NCBI GenBank assembly: GCA_027596195.1
Contig: JADGJG010000130.1
Span: 1-39,159, forward strand
Direction: 5' to 3'
DNA length: 39,159 nt
Source: Podochytrium sp. JEL0797
Taxonomy: Eukaryota; Chytridiomycota; Chytridiomycetes; Chytridiales; Chytriomycetaceae
The notes beneath the pieces are model-generated. The model was not told where the DNA came from. It ran no database searches and worked only from the letters and a program-made list of their open reading frames with translations. This document shows positions 9,229 to 19,255 of the stretch, in pieces. Every line of letters starts with the position of its first letter. Position 1 is the first letter of the stretch. A program made the position numbers and the translations under genes.

Positions 9229-10989
9229 TTGAAGTTCGTTGCAGTAGATTATAGGATACTCGCTCGCTCGCTAAAGAAGGGGAGGGTAGAATGAGGACGG
9301 GGGTGATTTTGACAGGTGATTTTTGTTTTTGAGGGAAGCAAATTTATATTCAGCACGCGTTGCCGTCACTTCTTATTTCCCCCGCTATTTCTATAAACCG
9401 TGGCTTGATTCGTTCCGATTTTTCTTTTTGAACATTCGTTGGCAAAAAGGCAGAATCGAGTCACCCACACAACCAAGGCCTACAAAGACTCAAATCGTAT
9501 ATCCTTTTTATTTTACTGATTGGCAAAACTCTTGCAAAACCGGCGACGCGTGCATTCTTTGTTTGTCTCGGATTTCCCCAGATTTCCAAGATTTTCCTCA
9601 CCAACGTCCCCAAAGATGACCCTCCGCAGAAACCTCCACAGCTCGTTCACAAATTCTCGAATGTCTCACGAATCAGGTTCCGAGTGAAACATATGTCCAC
9701 GTTTCTTTGGAAATAAGAAACACCTCCGTCCACTGTCAACCGATTTTCGCAACTAAGGCTCCCTCCTGGCACTCCCTGGCATTGTCTCCAGCTTCCAAAC
9801 CTCGATGACAAACAGAACCCCTTTCAACGGTGTTCCGTGAGCTCCACGGACGCTATGAAAATTCATGCGACACCAACTCACCGACCGCATCCCGAAAAAA
9901 TCCTCAACATGGCCCCAAAGCAGCTCCGTTCTTTGATCTGACTCCATGCAATCTCTCAGTGCGCCAGCGGTAGGGCAAGTGCTCGAATTCGTCGAGTGCA
10001 TGTCGGACCCTTCACGCTCCCAGCTTCCCGTCGACACCATACTTAGCACGTTGAAACCACAGGAACCAAAATGATGTGAATCATGGGATATTGGGCGCGT
10101 GCGATTGAACCAGCTCCGATGCCACACGAATCCGAAGCAAAACGAAATCATGAGCCGAGACCCTCGTCCGAATTATCATCCAATACGAACAATCTCTAGT
10201 AACCAGATTTTGCATGACGAGGCGATTGGTTACTCATCGAAGGATGTTTCCCAAACGGATCCCCCGAGCGGCGCGGCATGAGAATGGGTGGGGGTGAAGT
10301 GGCGGTTTCGGCTCAAACATCGACTCGCGCGCACGTCCAACAAATAAACAAGCAGACTCACAGTCTTCGATCAGTTTTTCGGCGAGGTATCCCAGACTTT
10401 TATGCTTTCACCTGGCATGATACGAAAATGAGAAATAGAAAAACACGTCGCCAGGAACCCAAACAACAAACCGGTTCTCAGGACGTCAATATCATAATTG
10501 TGTGGGAGAGTAATTCGTTGGAATCGTGGGGGAACTTTGTGGCGTTTGTGGGGGAAGGGAGAACGGTGGGAGAACGGTGCCAAGACAGAACGCCAACGAG
10601 GTCAGGAAACATACTCCAACGCGTTGTTCGACTGGTCGCGTTTCTGAGTCTCGCATTGATATTCTGCACGGTCCGCAACAGGCGCGAGGATCGGCTTTGA
10701 AGCGTCTCGTCCCTCTTGGCGAGCCTTGTCGGATTCGGGTGGGATTCTGAGTCACTTGAGTGAAACAGTAACGGTCTCGCCGGTCGGGGCAATGGGACGC
10801 GCACCTTGTCGAAGGAGGAGGAGGAGGAGGAGGATCTGATGAATCCGCTGGGACCACAAAGCCCGCGCCGTGCTCCGTCAACATCTCAACTGCACGCTCT
10901 AGCGACCCATCGCGAGAGCCTATGAAATTGCTGGACAGTCTCTGGCGATGCCCTAGGGATGCGTAGTGGCAAAAAAAAACAAATCCCAA
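9229..10989. other. Gene-poor intergenic stretch before LSM6
   Basis: No gene can be supported here. Frames at 9323-9619 (+), 9753-10151 (-) and 10278-10700 (+) lack domain features and start context. A short GGA triplet microsatellite lies at about 10815-10836. The last few hundred bases presumably contain the LSM6 promoter; no TATA box was recognised. Confidence 0.5.
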
Positions 10990-11640
10990 ATGGACAACGA
11001 AGCACAGCCAACGGACGCAACCAACAAAAAGACTCCCAGCGACTTTCTCGGCGCAGCCATCGGAAGCAGAGTTGTTGTGCGTCTCAACTCGGGCGTTGAG
11101 TACCGCGGCGTGTTGGCCTGTCTGGACGGTAAGGTTCCCTAGGAACCTTTTATTCACTAGGCACCGCTTTCTTAACTCTCTCTCTAGGCTACATGAACAT
11201 TGCCATGGAGCAGACCGAGGAGTATGTCGGTGGGGACCTCAAGAACAAGTACGGCGATGCATTCATCCGCGGAAACAACGGTACGCAGTGGAACGTGTGC
11301 GCAGCTGCCGTTTTGGTGCTCGAGCGATGTCTCGGCCCTGTCTTGCTGCCTTCCTGAGCGCGGATTCTCTCATATTGTATCGATGGAAATGCTGTCATCC
11401 GTGTGGCCTTCATGTGGAACGGCGGAATCGTGCGGCAGCGAAAACTTGCGGAGCCATCAGAAACGCATTCAGTCGGAATTCTTCTGGATATTGAATTCAA
11501 ACCGTACAGACCGGACGCATTCTGAATCTCGCTCCGCTTCCGAATCCAACCAACCCGTGTTTTATGTTGCCATACCCACGCATTCTGACCTCCACTTTTC
11601 AAAAAATCAAACAGTGCTCTACATCGCCGCCAGCAAATGA
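10990..11640 (+). CDS. LSM6: U6 snRNA-associated Sm-like protein LSM6
   Basis: Member of the LSM1-7 (mRNA decay, cytoplasm) and LSM2-8 (U6 snRNA, nucleus) rings. Three exons: 10990-11128, 11188-11280 and 11615-11640, giving 85 aa; yeast and animal LSM6 are 80-86 aa. The Sm1 motif is visible in GSRVVVRLNSGVEYRGVLA followed by LDGYMNIAM, and the Sm2 motif in YGDAFIRGNNVLYIAA. The last eight residues come from a 26-nt terminal exon. Intron 1 is 59 nt. Intron 2 is 334 nt, several times longer than other introns here, and part of it (from about 11440) is duplicated at 14776-14965. The gene lies immediately upstream of the tandem paralogue cluster and appears to have lent its 3' end to that duplication. 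Confidence 0.92.
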
Positions 11641-11889
11641 TTACAGAGACTTGTCAAGTGTTAAAATAAAGCAAAATCAGCTGTTTCCGAATGCAGAGTG
11701 AAATTGTTCCGTGGGCAAAAACACGGACTGAGGGAGACTTTTAATTCTGCATGCAAAGCGTGAGACGAGTTGCGATCGAAAAAAATCAAACAGTAATCTG
11801 CATTGACTCAAAAAAGCGGCTTGTTGAAAAAGTTCGCGAGCACTGTTTTTTTGAAAAATTCATCAACTTCCGAATTTTGATAGGCGGCT

Positions 11890-12335
11890 CGCAAAGTTGG
11901 AGCAAGCCCAAGGGAAGCTTGAAATAAAGGTGCAGTCCGTTGCTTGGCTCCGCTACTTTGTGACTAATATTGAGCAGCGATTGGGATGAGATCGGGGTTG
12001 TCCTCCGACATGCGGCAGCGAAACGGATGCTTTTAATTTTGCGATCCAACGTTGTAATTTTCAATTTGGATGGATTGAGAAATCTCGTGGGTGCATCGAA
12101 ATTGGGGCAAGCCCGAGCGAAGCTTGCAAGTAAAGTGCAGGCCATTGCTTGCCCTTGGCCTTCGTTGCAGTGGGACTTTCATATTCCAACAGTGAGCAGC
12201 GATCGGCACGGATGGATCGTTCTACTTCTCCGACATGCGGCAGCGAAAGGACTACTCTTTGATTGCTGTATAATTGAGTCAAGCCTTTCAAGCAAAGAGG
12301 AGATCGAGAGCAGCGGGAAAATTAGATAAATACAT
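11890..12335 (+). repeat. Upstream repeat module of the first cysteine-rich paralogue
   Basis: Two diverged tandem units precede the pseudogene at 12358. Each unit has a GCAAGCCC..GAAGCTTG core, then a GAGCAGCGAT element, then CGACATGCGGCAGCGAAA (first unit about 11905-12035, second about 12100-12260). The second unit continues into a conserved block, GAGATCGAGAGCAGCGGGAAAA, and a TATA-like ATAAATAC about 30 bp before the ATG. The same series occurs before the intact paralogue at 15180-15650. It is probably the shared promoter, carried along in the duplication. Confidence 0.75.
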
Positions 12336-12357
12336 TTTAAAATTTCATCCTTCCCCA

Positions 12358-14358
12358 ATGAGAATCGGATCCTTCCTCCTTCTCTCCGTGGCCTTCAACT
12401 CGGTCCACTCCTCTGCGGATCATGCCAAGCCCGTTTTCGACAACTCCACCGAGTTGGCTCCCACCAACGAGTCAGGTCTTGAAACGCAAGGCGAACCGAA
12501 GTGGGCGATCATCGCGGCTGTTGTTTTGAACGTTGTCCTTACTGCCATTGGTTTCGGACTGGCGAATATTGCGATGGATTGCAGTTTCTTCGCGACGGAA
12601 GCAGGTGACTACCGTTTCCGTTCGAAAATTCAATACTAGAACTAAAAATCAGATTTATGCAGGCGCTGGAGCAGCTATCGAAGAAGCCGCCGGTGCCGCG
12701 GTTGAGTCCGCTGAAGGAGGTGCAATCGTTGCTTCTGATGCAGGCAAAATTGGCGACATTGAGAAGATTCTGTCCACCCTCTGGTCATAAGACGGGAGGC
12801 CAGCTCAAATGTGGTTCTTCTTGTCGACGGAGTTTGGCAGGGCCCAGCAACTTCATTCTGTGACGTCCGCCGATCGAGTTGTTTGGACGCACGATTTCTT
12901 CGACAAACGGGACGGTAAAACCTCCCATGTCGACTGGGTTCATCAACTCAATACCACTGTCCACGATGATGTTGGTGACGGCCATCCCAACGTTGTTCTC
13001 TCGCGAGTTCCATCGATCCAAATACTCTCGAGCTCACTCTCAATCACACCTACTCCAAACACGAGAATCACACAATGTTCTGTCACTTCAAATACACTCC
13101 AGCAACGGGTGGTTCCCGCCTGGTCCTTCACCGCGTGTTCGCTCCCTGGGCAGTCGAGATTGTTCCATCTCTCATTCCTGACACCGGGTCTCCAACATCG
13201 GATGCCATTCCGCTGGTTCCATCAGCTGCTGCCGCCGAGCTTAGCAAGCGTGACTGTGGTTGGGGACAATACTGGACCACGGGGCTGGGGCTGCACTTGC
13301 TACACCGGTTACTTGCGTGTACCTGACCGCTCGCAATGCTGCTTTCCCAACTCTCAGTTCATTCCTGGCTCCGGTTGTGTTTCATGGTGGGACCAAGGTG
13401 CTTTTACTTGCACAGGTGCCACTCCCAGCAGCTGCCCATGGGGAACTTTCACAACGACGGAAACTGCGTGTGTAACAGCGGGTGGTGGGCTGCACCGGAT
13501 AGCCAATGTTGTTCTCCAAACTCGCACTGAAATAATGTGTGTCAGTGCAACGATGGTCTGAGCTGGAACGGGAACGCGTGTGTCGCTCCTTCCATTCCTA
13601 CAACCTCTGGCTCCCTCTGGGACGGAAACATATTGAGACGGCAACCAGTGGGGCTGCACGTGTTACACCGGATACTTCGCGACTTCTCAGTGCTGTCCTC
13701 CCACCGCTCACTACGTTCCAGGCTTTTGGTGTGTTTGCAACCCTGGCACATGGTGGGATCAAGGTGCTTTTACGTGCACTGGCGCCACTCCCTCCTCCTG
13801 TCCACTGGGAACCTACGTTCGCAGCGATGGCAACTGCGTCTGCAACAACGGCTGGTCTTCCGCCGCATTGGGCCAATGCTGTCCTCCCAACGCGTACCTC
13901 GTCGGATCCTCCGGTTGTGCGTGCAACGCCGGTCTCGTTTGGGACAGTTCCCGCGATGAGGGTGTGGCTGCCAATTGTGCCGCCGGAACTGCTGGAACGG
14001 AAACACGTGTGTGTCGGTGTGTAAGGCAGGAACGCGATGGGATTTCTCTCGCGTGGCCGTTTCCATGATTCTGCACAAGACGGCCACGAATGCGGCGTGT
14101 ACTGGGTACAGCGCCCAAGATGTCGTGAATGCCGCTCAAGGGTTTTCGAATGGAATTCTCAAGGCCAATATGCAATGGAGTTGCCACACCATCGCGGTGA
14201 ACGGGTGCCGGTTGTTTAATTTGAACATTGCGTTCGATTTCCCCTTCAACGCGGGTAATTGTAATGCAGACGGATGTCCCATGACCCAAACCCTTACACT
14301 TCGACTTACACCGCCGGTATTGTTTCTGTTAGAAATTTACTTTATTTCAAAAAATTAG
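12358..14358 (+). pseudogene. Broken paralogue of the cysteine-rich secreted precursor gene at 15693
   Basis: Close copy of the gene at 15693-17279. The signal peptide exon (12358-12604, MRIGSFLLLSVAFNSVHS) and the intron 12605-12662 are preserved at the same position and phase. After the Ala/Glu-rich segment the sequence diverges and meets a stop at 12788-12790. Downstream homology continues in shifting frames. A base is missing around 12995 compared with the intact copy, a further shift lies in the first cysteine-rich stretch near 13275, there is an in-frame TGA near 13529, and more shifts follow from about 13620 on. A one-base loss near 14290 removes the original stop, so the last frame runs on to 14358. 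The cysteine-rich module appears about twice, against once in the intact gene. Several independent lesions make sequencing error an unlikely sole explanation. Alternative splicing around some lesions is not excluded. Confidence 0.8.
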
Positions 14359-14769
14359 ACTGTTCATTTATTTTTTCAAATGTACTTTTCAAATGTATTT
14401 TCATCACTCCTGGCGATATTTATATAAAATAGGGAAGTTTTTAATGGGGCAAACTGCGACAAGGAAAACAAAACTCCAACGAACGCACATCAGCTCAGCG
14501 TTCGATGTCGCGATCGTTCCTTCTGACTGGCGCTCAAGTTCGAAGCCAAATTCATAAACCATCCAATTCACACCAGTTTTCATTTGGGCAACTATTTTAT
14601 TTTCCAGCCCTTTGAGGTGCGACTTCGATTTCTGAGCCTCCTCCACTTTCGGACGCAGCATTCGCGACCGCCCAGAAGCTGGAAACAGAAAGCAGTCCTT
14701 CCTCAAGAACTTGCAGACCACAGTTGGGTGCGTCGGACTGGCAAGGCGGGGTGAGCTCTTTGACATTAA

Positions 14770-14965
14770 CTACGCAACTTTCGGAGCCATTCAAACCGCA
14801 TTCACGCGGGAATTCTTCTGGAGAATTAGTTACAAGCCGTGCAAATTTGGATCATTCTAAGAATTCCATTCATTTTCGAATCCGTACTACCCAAATTCAT
14901 TTTTCAAAATACAATATTATTAGAGAGTTGTAAACCCACAATCAGCCGCCCTCTAATGCAGAGTT
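14770..14965 (+). repeat. Duplicated LSM6 intron 2 / 3' flank, lacking exon 3
   Basis: Aligns with LSM6 intron 2 and the sequence after its stop (about 11440-11700). Shared pieces include CGGAGCCAT, GGAATTCTTCTGGA, CGAATCC, TTTTCAAAA and, beyond the stop, an AATCAGC and AATGCAGAG block. The 26 bases of LSM6 exon 3 have no counterpart. The piece marks the upstream boundary of the tandem segmental duplication. It is non-coding here. Confidence 0.65.
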
Positions 14966-15142
14966 AGAAGCGTCACATGTCTTATACTTATATCCCATAC
15001 CAAAAAAAGAGTACTGCCCACGCCCGCTTCGAATCCCAACGACCCACACGGTTTGCGCGAGCGCAATGGCTCAGAGTTAGAAGCGTCACATGTCCGTTTC
15101 GAATTCTAACGACCCACACGGTTTGCGCGAGCGCAATGGCTG
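14960..15142 (+). repeat. Short direct repeat pair in the intergenic region
   Basis: AGAGTTAGAAGCGTCACATGT occurs at 14960-14980 and 15073-15093. Each is followed by TTCGAAT..CTAACGACCCACACGG-like sequence and GTTTGCGCGAGCGCAATGGCT (ending at 15071 and 15141). The first unit carries an extra insert of about 43 bp. This is a recent local duplication without coding content. The rest of 14360-15180 shows no gene. Confidence 0.85.
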
Positions 15143-15179
15143 CCACTCTTTCAATGATTTAAAGAATGTGACTCCCTTC

Positions 15180-15650
15180 AATTCCATTTGGGTGGATCGA
15201 GGATCTCATGGGTGAATCGAAATTGGGCAAGCCCAAGCGAAACTAACGATGAAGAAGCAAATTTTCCCTCCCCTACAATGACTTCCTACAGTGAGTAGCG
15301 GCCAGTATCGATGGGTTGACAGCGAAGGGGTTGCTACTCTTTCAATTTAGAATTGGGTGGCAATCTATTCTTTCAATTGGGATAGATCATGGGTTGGAGT
15401 TACATTGGGGCAAGCCCAAGTGAAGCTTGCAAGTAAAGTGCAGACCATTGCTTGCCCTCCGCTGCAGTGGGACTTTCATATTCCAACAGTGAGCAGCGAT
15501 CGGTATGGATGGATTGTTAACCGACATGCGGCGGCGAAAGGACTCGCATTCTTCGCCCATTCTCTTGCTTCATAATTGAATCAAGCCTTTCAAGCCAAAA
15601 AGGAGATCGAGAGCAGCGGGAAAATCACATAAATACTGCTGCGTCGCGCT
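15180..15650 (+). promoter_or_regulatory. Upstream repeat module and TATA-like element of the intact paralogue
   Basis: Counterpart of 11890-12335. Two tandem units share ATTGGG(G)CAAGCCCAAG, a GTGAGCAGCGATCGG or GTGAGTAGCGGCC element, and the GACATGCGGCGGCGAAAGGA block. The proximal unit (about 15400-15640) is nearly the same as 12105-12333. A TATA-like CATAAATAC lies at about 15629-15637, some 57-64 bp before the ATG. Retention of this block between copies whose other intergenic DNA has diverged suggests a functional promoter, though recent duplication alone could also explain it. Confidence 0.55.
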
Positions 15651-15692
15651 GCAATTCCCTCCACAAACTCCCCCGAAAGCCACCCTGCCCCA

Positions 15693-17279
15693 ATGAGAAT
15701 CGGATCCCTATTGCTCCTCTCCGTGGCTTTTAACTCGGTCCACGCCTCTCCGGATCATGCCAAGCCCGCGTTCGACAACTCCACCGAGTTAGCTCCCACC
15801 AACGAGTCGGCTCTTGAAAAGCGAAACGGACCGCTGTGGGCGATCGTTGTTGGGGTTGTGATAAATATTGGCCTTGTTACTATTGGGTTCGGATTGGCGA
15901 ATTGCTTTTTTGATGTTAGTTTCTTCGCGTCGGAAGCAGGTGAATATCGCCGCTCCTTTTAAATTCAAATACCAGACCTAATGATCAGCTTTACAGGTGC
16001 TGGAGCGGCTGTCGAGGAAGCCGCCGGTGCTGCGGTTGAGGCTGCTGAAGGAGGTCCAATTGTTGCTACTGATGCAGGGCGCGGTTCAATTCAGAACGCG
16101 TGGGACATGGTGTATCGAGGGCCGATGACACCGCAGGATGTTGCTAATTTCAACGCAGCCTTCGCGCGCACAAGACCTTTCCTTGTCGACCCTAGTGAAG
16201 CTGTCTGGGAGGACAACTGGCTTAGCGACAGTAGTAGTAGTAGCAGTAGTGGCAGTACTGCCAGTTGGAAACGGGACCGCAAAACCTCCCATATCGACCG
16301 GATTCATCAGCTCAATAGCACTGTCCACAATGAAGTTGTTGGCGCCTTTCCCAACGTTGTTCTTCACGCGAGTTCCATCGATCCAGACACTCTCGAGCTC
16401 ACCCTCAACCACACCTACTCCAAAAACAAGCATCACACAATGTTCCGTCACTTCAAGTACACTCCAGCCACTGGTGGTTCCCGACTCGTTGTTCATCGCC
16501 TGTATGATCCCGTCATTCCTGCCATCGCGTCTCCACCATTAGATGCCGTTGCGCCGGTTCCATCCGATGCTGCCACCGGGATTAGCAAGCGTGGCTGTGG
16601 TTGGGGTCAATATTGGTCTTCAACTTGGGGTTGTGCTTGCGACACTGGCTTCGTGGCTGCACCCAGCGGCTCGCAATGCTGCTCGCCCAACTCTCACTAC
16701 GTTCCGGGATCTGGGTGTGTTTGCAACCCTGGCACATGGTGGAATCAAGCTGCCGCCACGTGTAGCGGCGCCACTCCCACTTGTCCATGGGGAACTTGGC
16801 CTCGCAGCGACGGAAACTGCCCGTGCAACGGCGGGTGGTGGGCTGCACCCAACGGCCAATGTTGTCCTCCAAACTCGAATTATACTCCCGCCAATGGGTG
16901 TCGGTGCAACAGTGGTCTGAATTGGGACGGAAACGGTAATTGCGTGTCGTGTAAGCCGGGAACGCGATGGGACTCGGCAGTCTTGAAGTGCGCGGCCGTG
17001 TCCATGATTCTGCACAAGACGGCCACGAATTCGGCGTGTAGTGGCTACAGCTCCCAAGATCTCGTGAATGCCGCTCAAGGGTTTTCGAGTGGGATTCTCA
17101 AGGCCAATATGCAATGGGGGTGTCACGCCATCGCGGTGAACGGGTGCCGGTTGTTTAATTTGAACATTGCGTTCGATTTCCCCTTCAACGCGAACAACTT
17201 CAACGCCGACAATTGTCCCATGGCCCAAAACCTGTACACGTCGACTTACAACGCCGGTATTGTTTCTGTTGGAAATTAG
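15693..17279 (+). CDS. Secretory-pathway precursor with TM segment and cysteine-rich module (unknown family)
   Basis: Two exons (15693-15939, 15997-17279; 57-nt intron) encode 509 aa. Visible parts in order: a signal peptide (1-18, MRIGSLLLLSVAFNSVHA); a short propeptide ending in Lys-Arg at 43-44; a hydrophobic stretch (about 47-71) that could span a membrane; an Ala/Glu/Gly-rich segment (83-102); a Ser run (160-167); a domain of about 80 residues with several N-glycosylation sequons; a second Lys-Arg at 280-281; a cysteine-rich module (282-412, about 20 Cys in C-x-C and CC spacings such as QCCSPNS and CVCNPGTWW, EGF-like in look but not a standard EGF); and a C-terminal domain (414-509) with GILKANMQWGCHAIAVNGCRLF. 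The two Lys-Arg sites suggest Kex2-type processing that could release the cysteine-rich part. The family is not recognised. A role in the cell surface, matrix or host/substrate contact is inference only. Confidence 0.82.
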
Positions 17280-17372
17280 TTTACTTTTTTTTCAAATAAA
17301 TTAGACTGTTCTTTTTTCCTCTCCAATTCGCATTCATAACATAAATTAATTTTTCTTTGATTTTTCGCGCCA

Positions 17373-19141
17373 ATGGAAATGCGTTGGGGATGTATTGACG
17401 ACGGCCACCCAACCGACACTTCTCTCCTTCAAACGGAAACCGAAGACTCCGTGTTTGAGCTCCTGGCTCAGTTCCAGGACCCTCTCGCGACTGAAGGGTG
17501 AATTGAATCCCCCCGGGTGTTTAATGGCCGATCTGACACAGTTCCCTATCCCAGGGTCCTTCTGAAACGAGCCCTGCATGCCCAATTCCTGCGAAGAGGT
17601 TTCCCCGGCCTCAGCCGTGGCTTCGTTTCGCTGGACGCCAGTAAGCCGTGGATCGTATTTTGGCTGGTGCAAGCGTTGGACATGTTGGACGAGAAGCTCT
17701 CGCCGGAAGAGCAAGATCGGTAACCCTTGCTGCAGAGCGAACGGAGAAACTCGATATTGATCCCCTCTGATCTCTCAGTGTCGTGGACACGTTGAATCGA
17801 TGCCAAGACGACCTCCACGGCGGGTTTGGGGGCGGTCCCGGCCAGGAATCTCATTTGGCCACAACCTATGCGGCGGTGCATGCGTTGGCAATTGTGGGTA
17901 CCAAGGAGGCGTTTGACTGTATCGACAGGTTGGGGACGAGACGGGTGTGGGTTGGTGCGTGTGATATTGACGGTTCTGTGCACCTCTAGGATCCGGCTGT
18001 ACTCGTGGATGCAAAATCTCAAACAAACTGATGGATCCTTTATCATGCACCACGGAGGAGAAGTCGATGTTCGGTTCGTACTCCGAAACTCCGAAATCGC
18101 GTGACTCAAACCCCCCTCCCCCAACAAAACAGAGGCAGCTATTGCGTCGCCTCCGTCTGTCGTCTCTTGAACATCCTCACTCCATCACTCACGTTGAACA
18201 TGGGCGCTTTCGTTGCCTCTTGTCAAAGTTATGAAGGCGGAATTGGCGCGTTTCCGGGCGTCGAAGGACATGGCGGATACACTTTTTGTGGACTCGCGGC
18301 GCTCGAGGTGTTGCAGGAAACGGGGAGGTTGGATACGAGAAGTTTGACTGTTGAGTTTCATCCCTGTTATTACGCACGAGTGAGTTGGCTCTGTATTGAT
18401 TTCGTCCTGTAGGAATGGGCGGTTTCGAGACAAATGGAGCTCGAAGGCGGGTTCCAGGGTCGTACCAACAAACTCGTGGATGGTTGTTATTCTTTCTGGC
18501 TCGGAGGAATGTTTCCGATTTTGGATGCGATTGCTTTGAGACGCGACGGAGGTGAGACACGCTTTTTGATTATGCCATGAGATGGGTTTTGCTTCTAACG
18601 AATGGGGTTTTGCAGATCCTGGATGGCCAAAGGATTTACCTCCGTTCAAAGGGCTCCTTCATCGAGGTCATTTCATTTTCTTGGGGCTCTTTTGCGCTTT
18701 TGTTTGATGATTTTCCTCTATTCTAGATGCGCTGCAAGAATATATCCTCATCTGCTGCCAAGCAAATAAAGGCGGGCTGAGGGATAAACCCGGAAAGTGA
18801 GTGTCTGATTTCTTTGAAGCGCGAAAGTTGGAGGCCACGATGAAGTCTAACCAAGTCTAACCCCAATCCCCACAGAAACCCCGACTTTTATCACTCCTGT
18901 TACTGCCTGAGTGGGCTTTCGATTGCTCAACACACGTATGTTTGGTCGGCGGAGAAGCAAGACTTTGAAGTCACGGATTCTGTGCATGTTGTGGGGAATG
19001 CGAGAAACAAGTTGGTGAGACATTGTCCCCTTTTTGATAGTTGTGGTTTAATTTTAATTCTCTTTTGCCCAGCCTGCAACTCACCCTGTGCATAATATTC
19101 GAATGGAGTATGTGGCCCGAATTCGCGAGTATTTTCAATAA
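17373..19141 (+). CDS. FNTB: Protein farnesyltransferase beta subunit
   Basis: Catalytic beta subunit of the cytosolic CaaX farnesyltransferase (RAM1 in yeast). It attaches farnesyl to Ras-type proteins together with the alpha subunit RAM2/FNTA, which is not in this window. Ten exons: 17373-17497, 17555-17719, 17779-17938, 18000-18073, 18133-18349, 18413-18551, 18616-18666, 18727-18796, 18876-19014 and 19073-19141. These give 402 aa, compared with about 430 in animals. The prenyltransferase repeats are clear (GGFGGGPGQESHLATTYAAV, DGSFIMHHGGEVDVRGSYC, YEGGIGAFPGVEGHGGYTFCGLAAL, LEGGFQGRTNKLVDGCYSFW, DFYHSCYCLSGLSIAQH). The zinc ligands are D270, C272 and H340. Several introns use unusual donors (GTTGGG, GTTCGT, GTTGAG), chosen because they restore family continuity exactly. 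Confidence 0.95.
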
Positions 19142-19255
19142 AATGTTTTCCTCTCTTCTTTCCGGTAGCCAAAGATGAAGTTACATTCATCTGAGCCCAC
19201 ACACGGGAAGTTACCCTAAATTTAAAGATTCCACACTGAATGTAAATCTTTCATC

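Noticed and set aside
10492..11157. Minus-strand open frame of 221 aa over the LSM6 start
   Set aside because: It runs antisense to LSM6 exon 1 and into low-complexity DNA. It has no domain, and the proline run comes from the GGA microsatellite.
15020..15060. tRNA B-box-like TTCGAATCC sequence
   Set aside because: No acceptor or anticodon stem folds around it on either strand, and it belongs to a local direct repeat.
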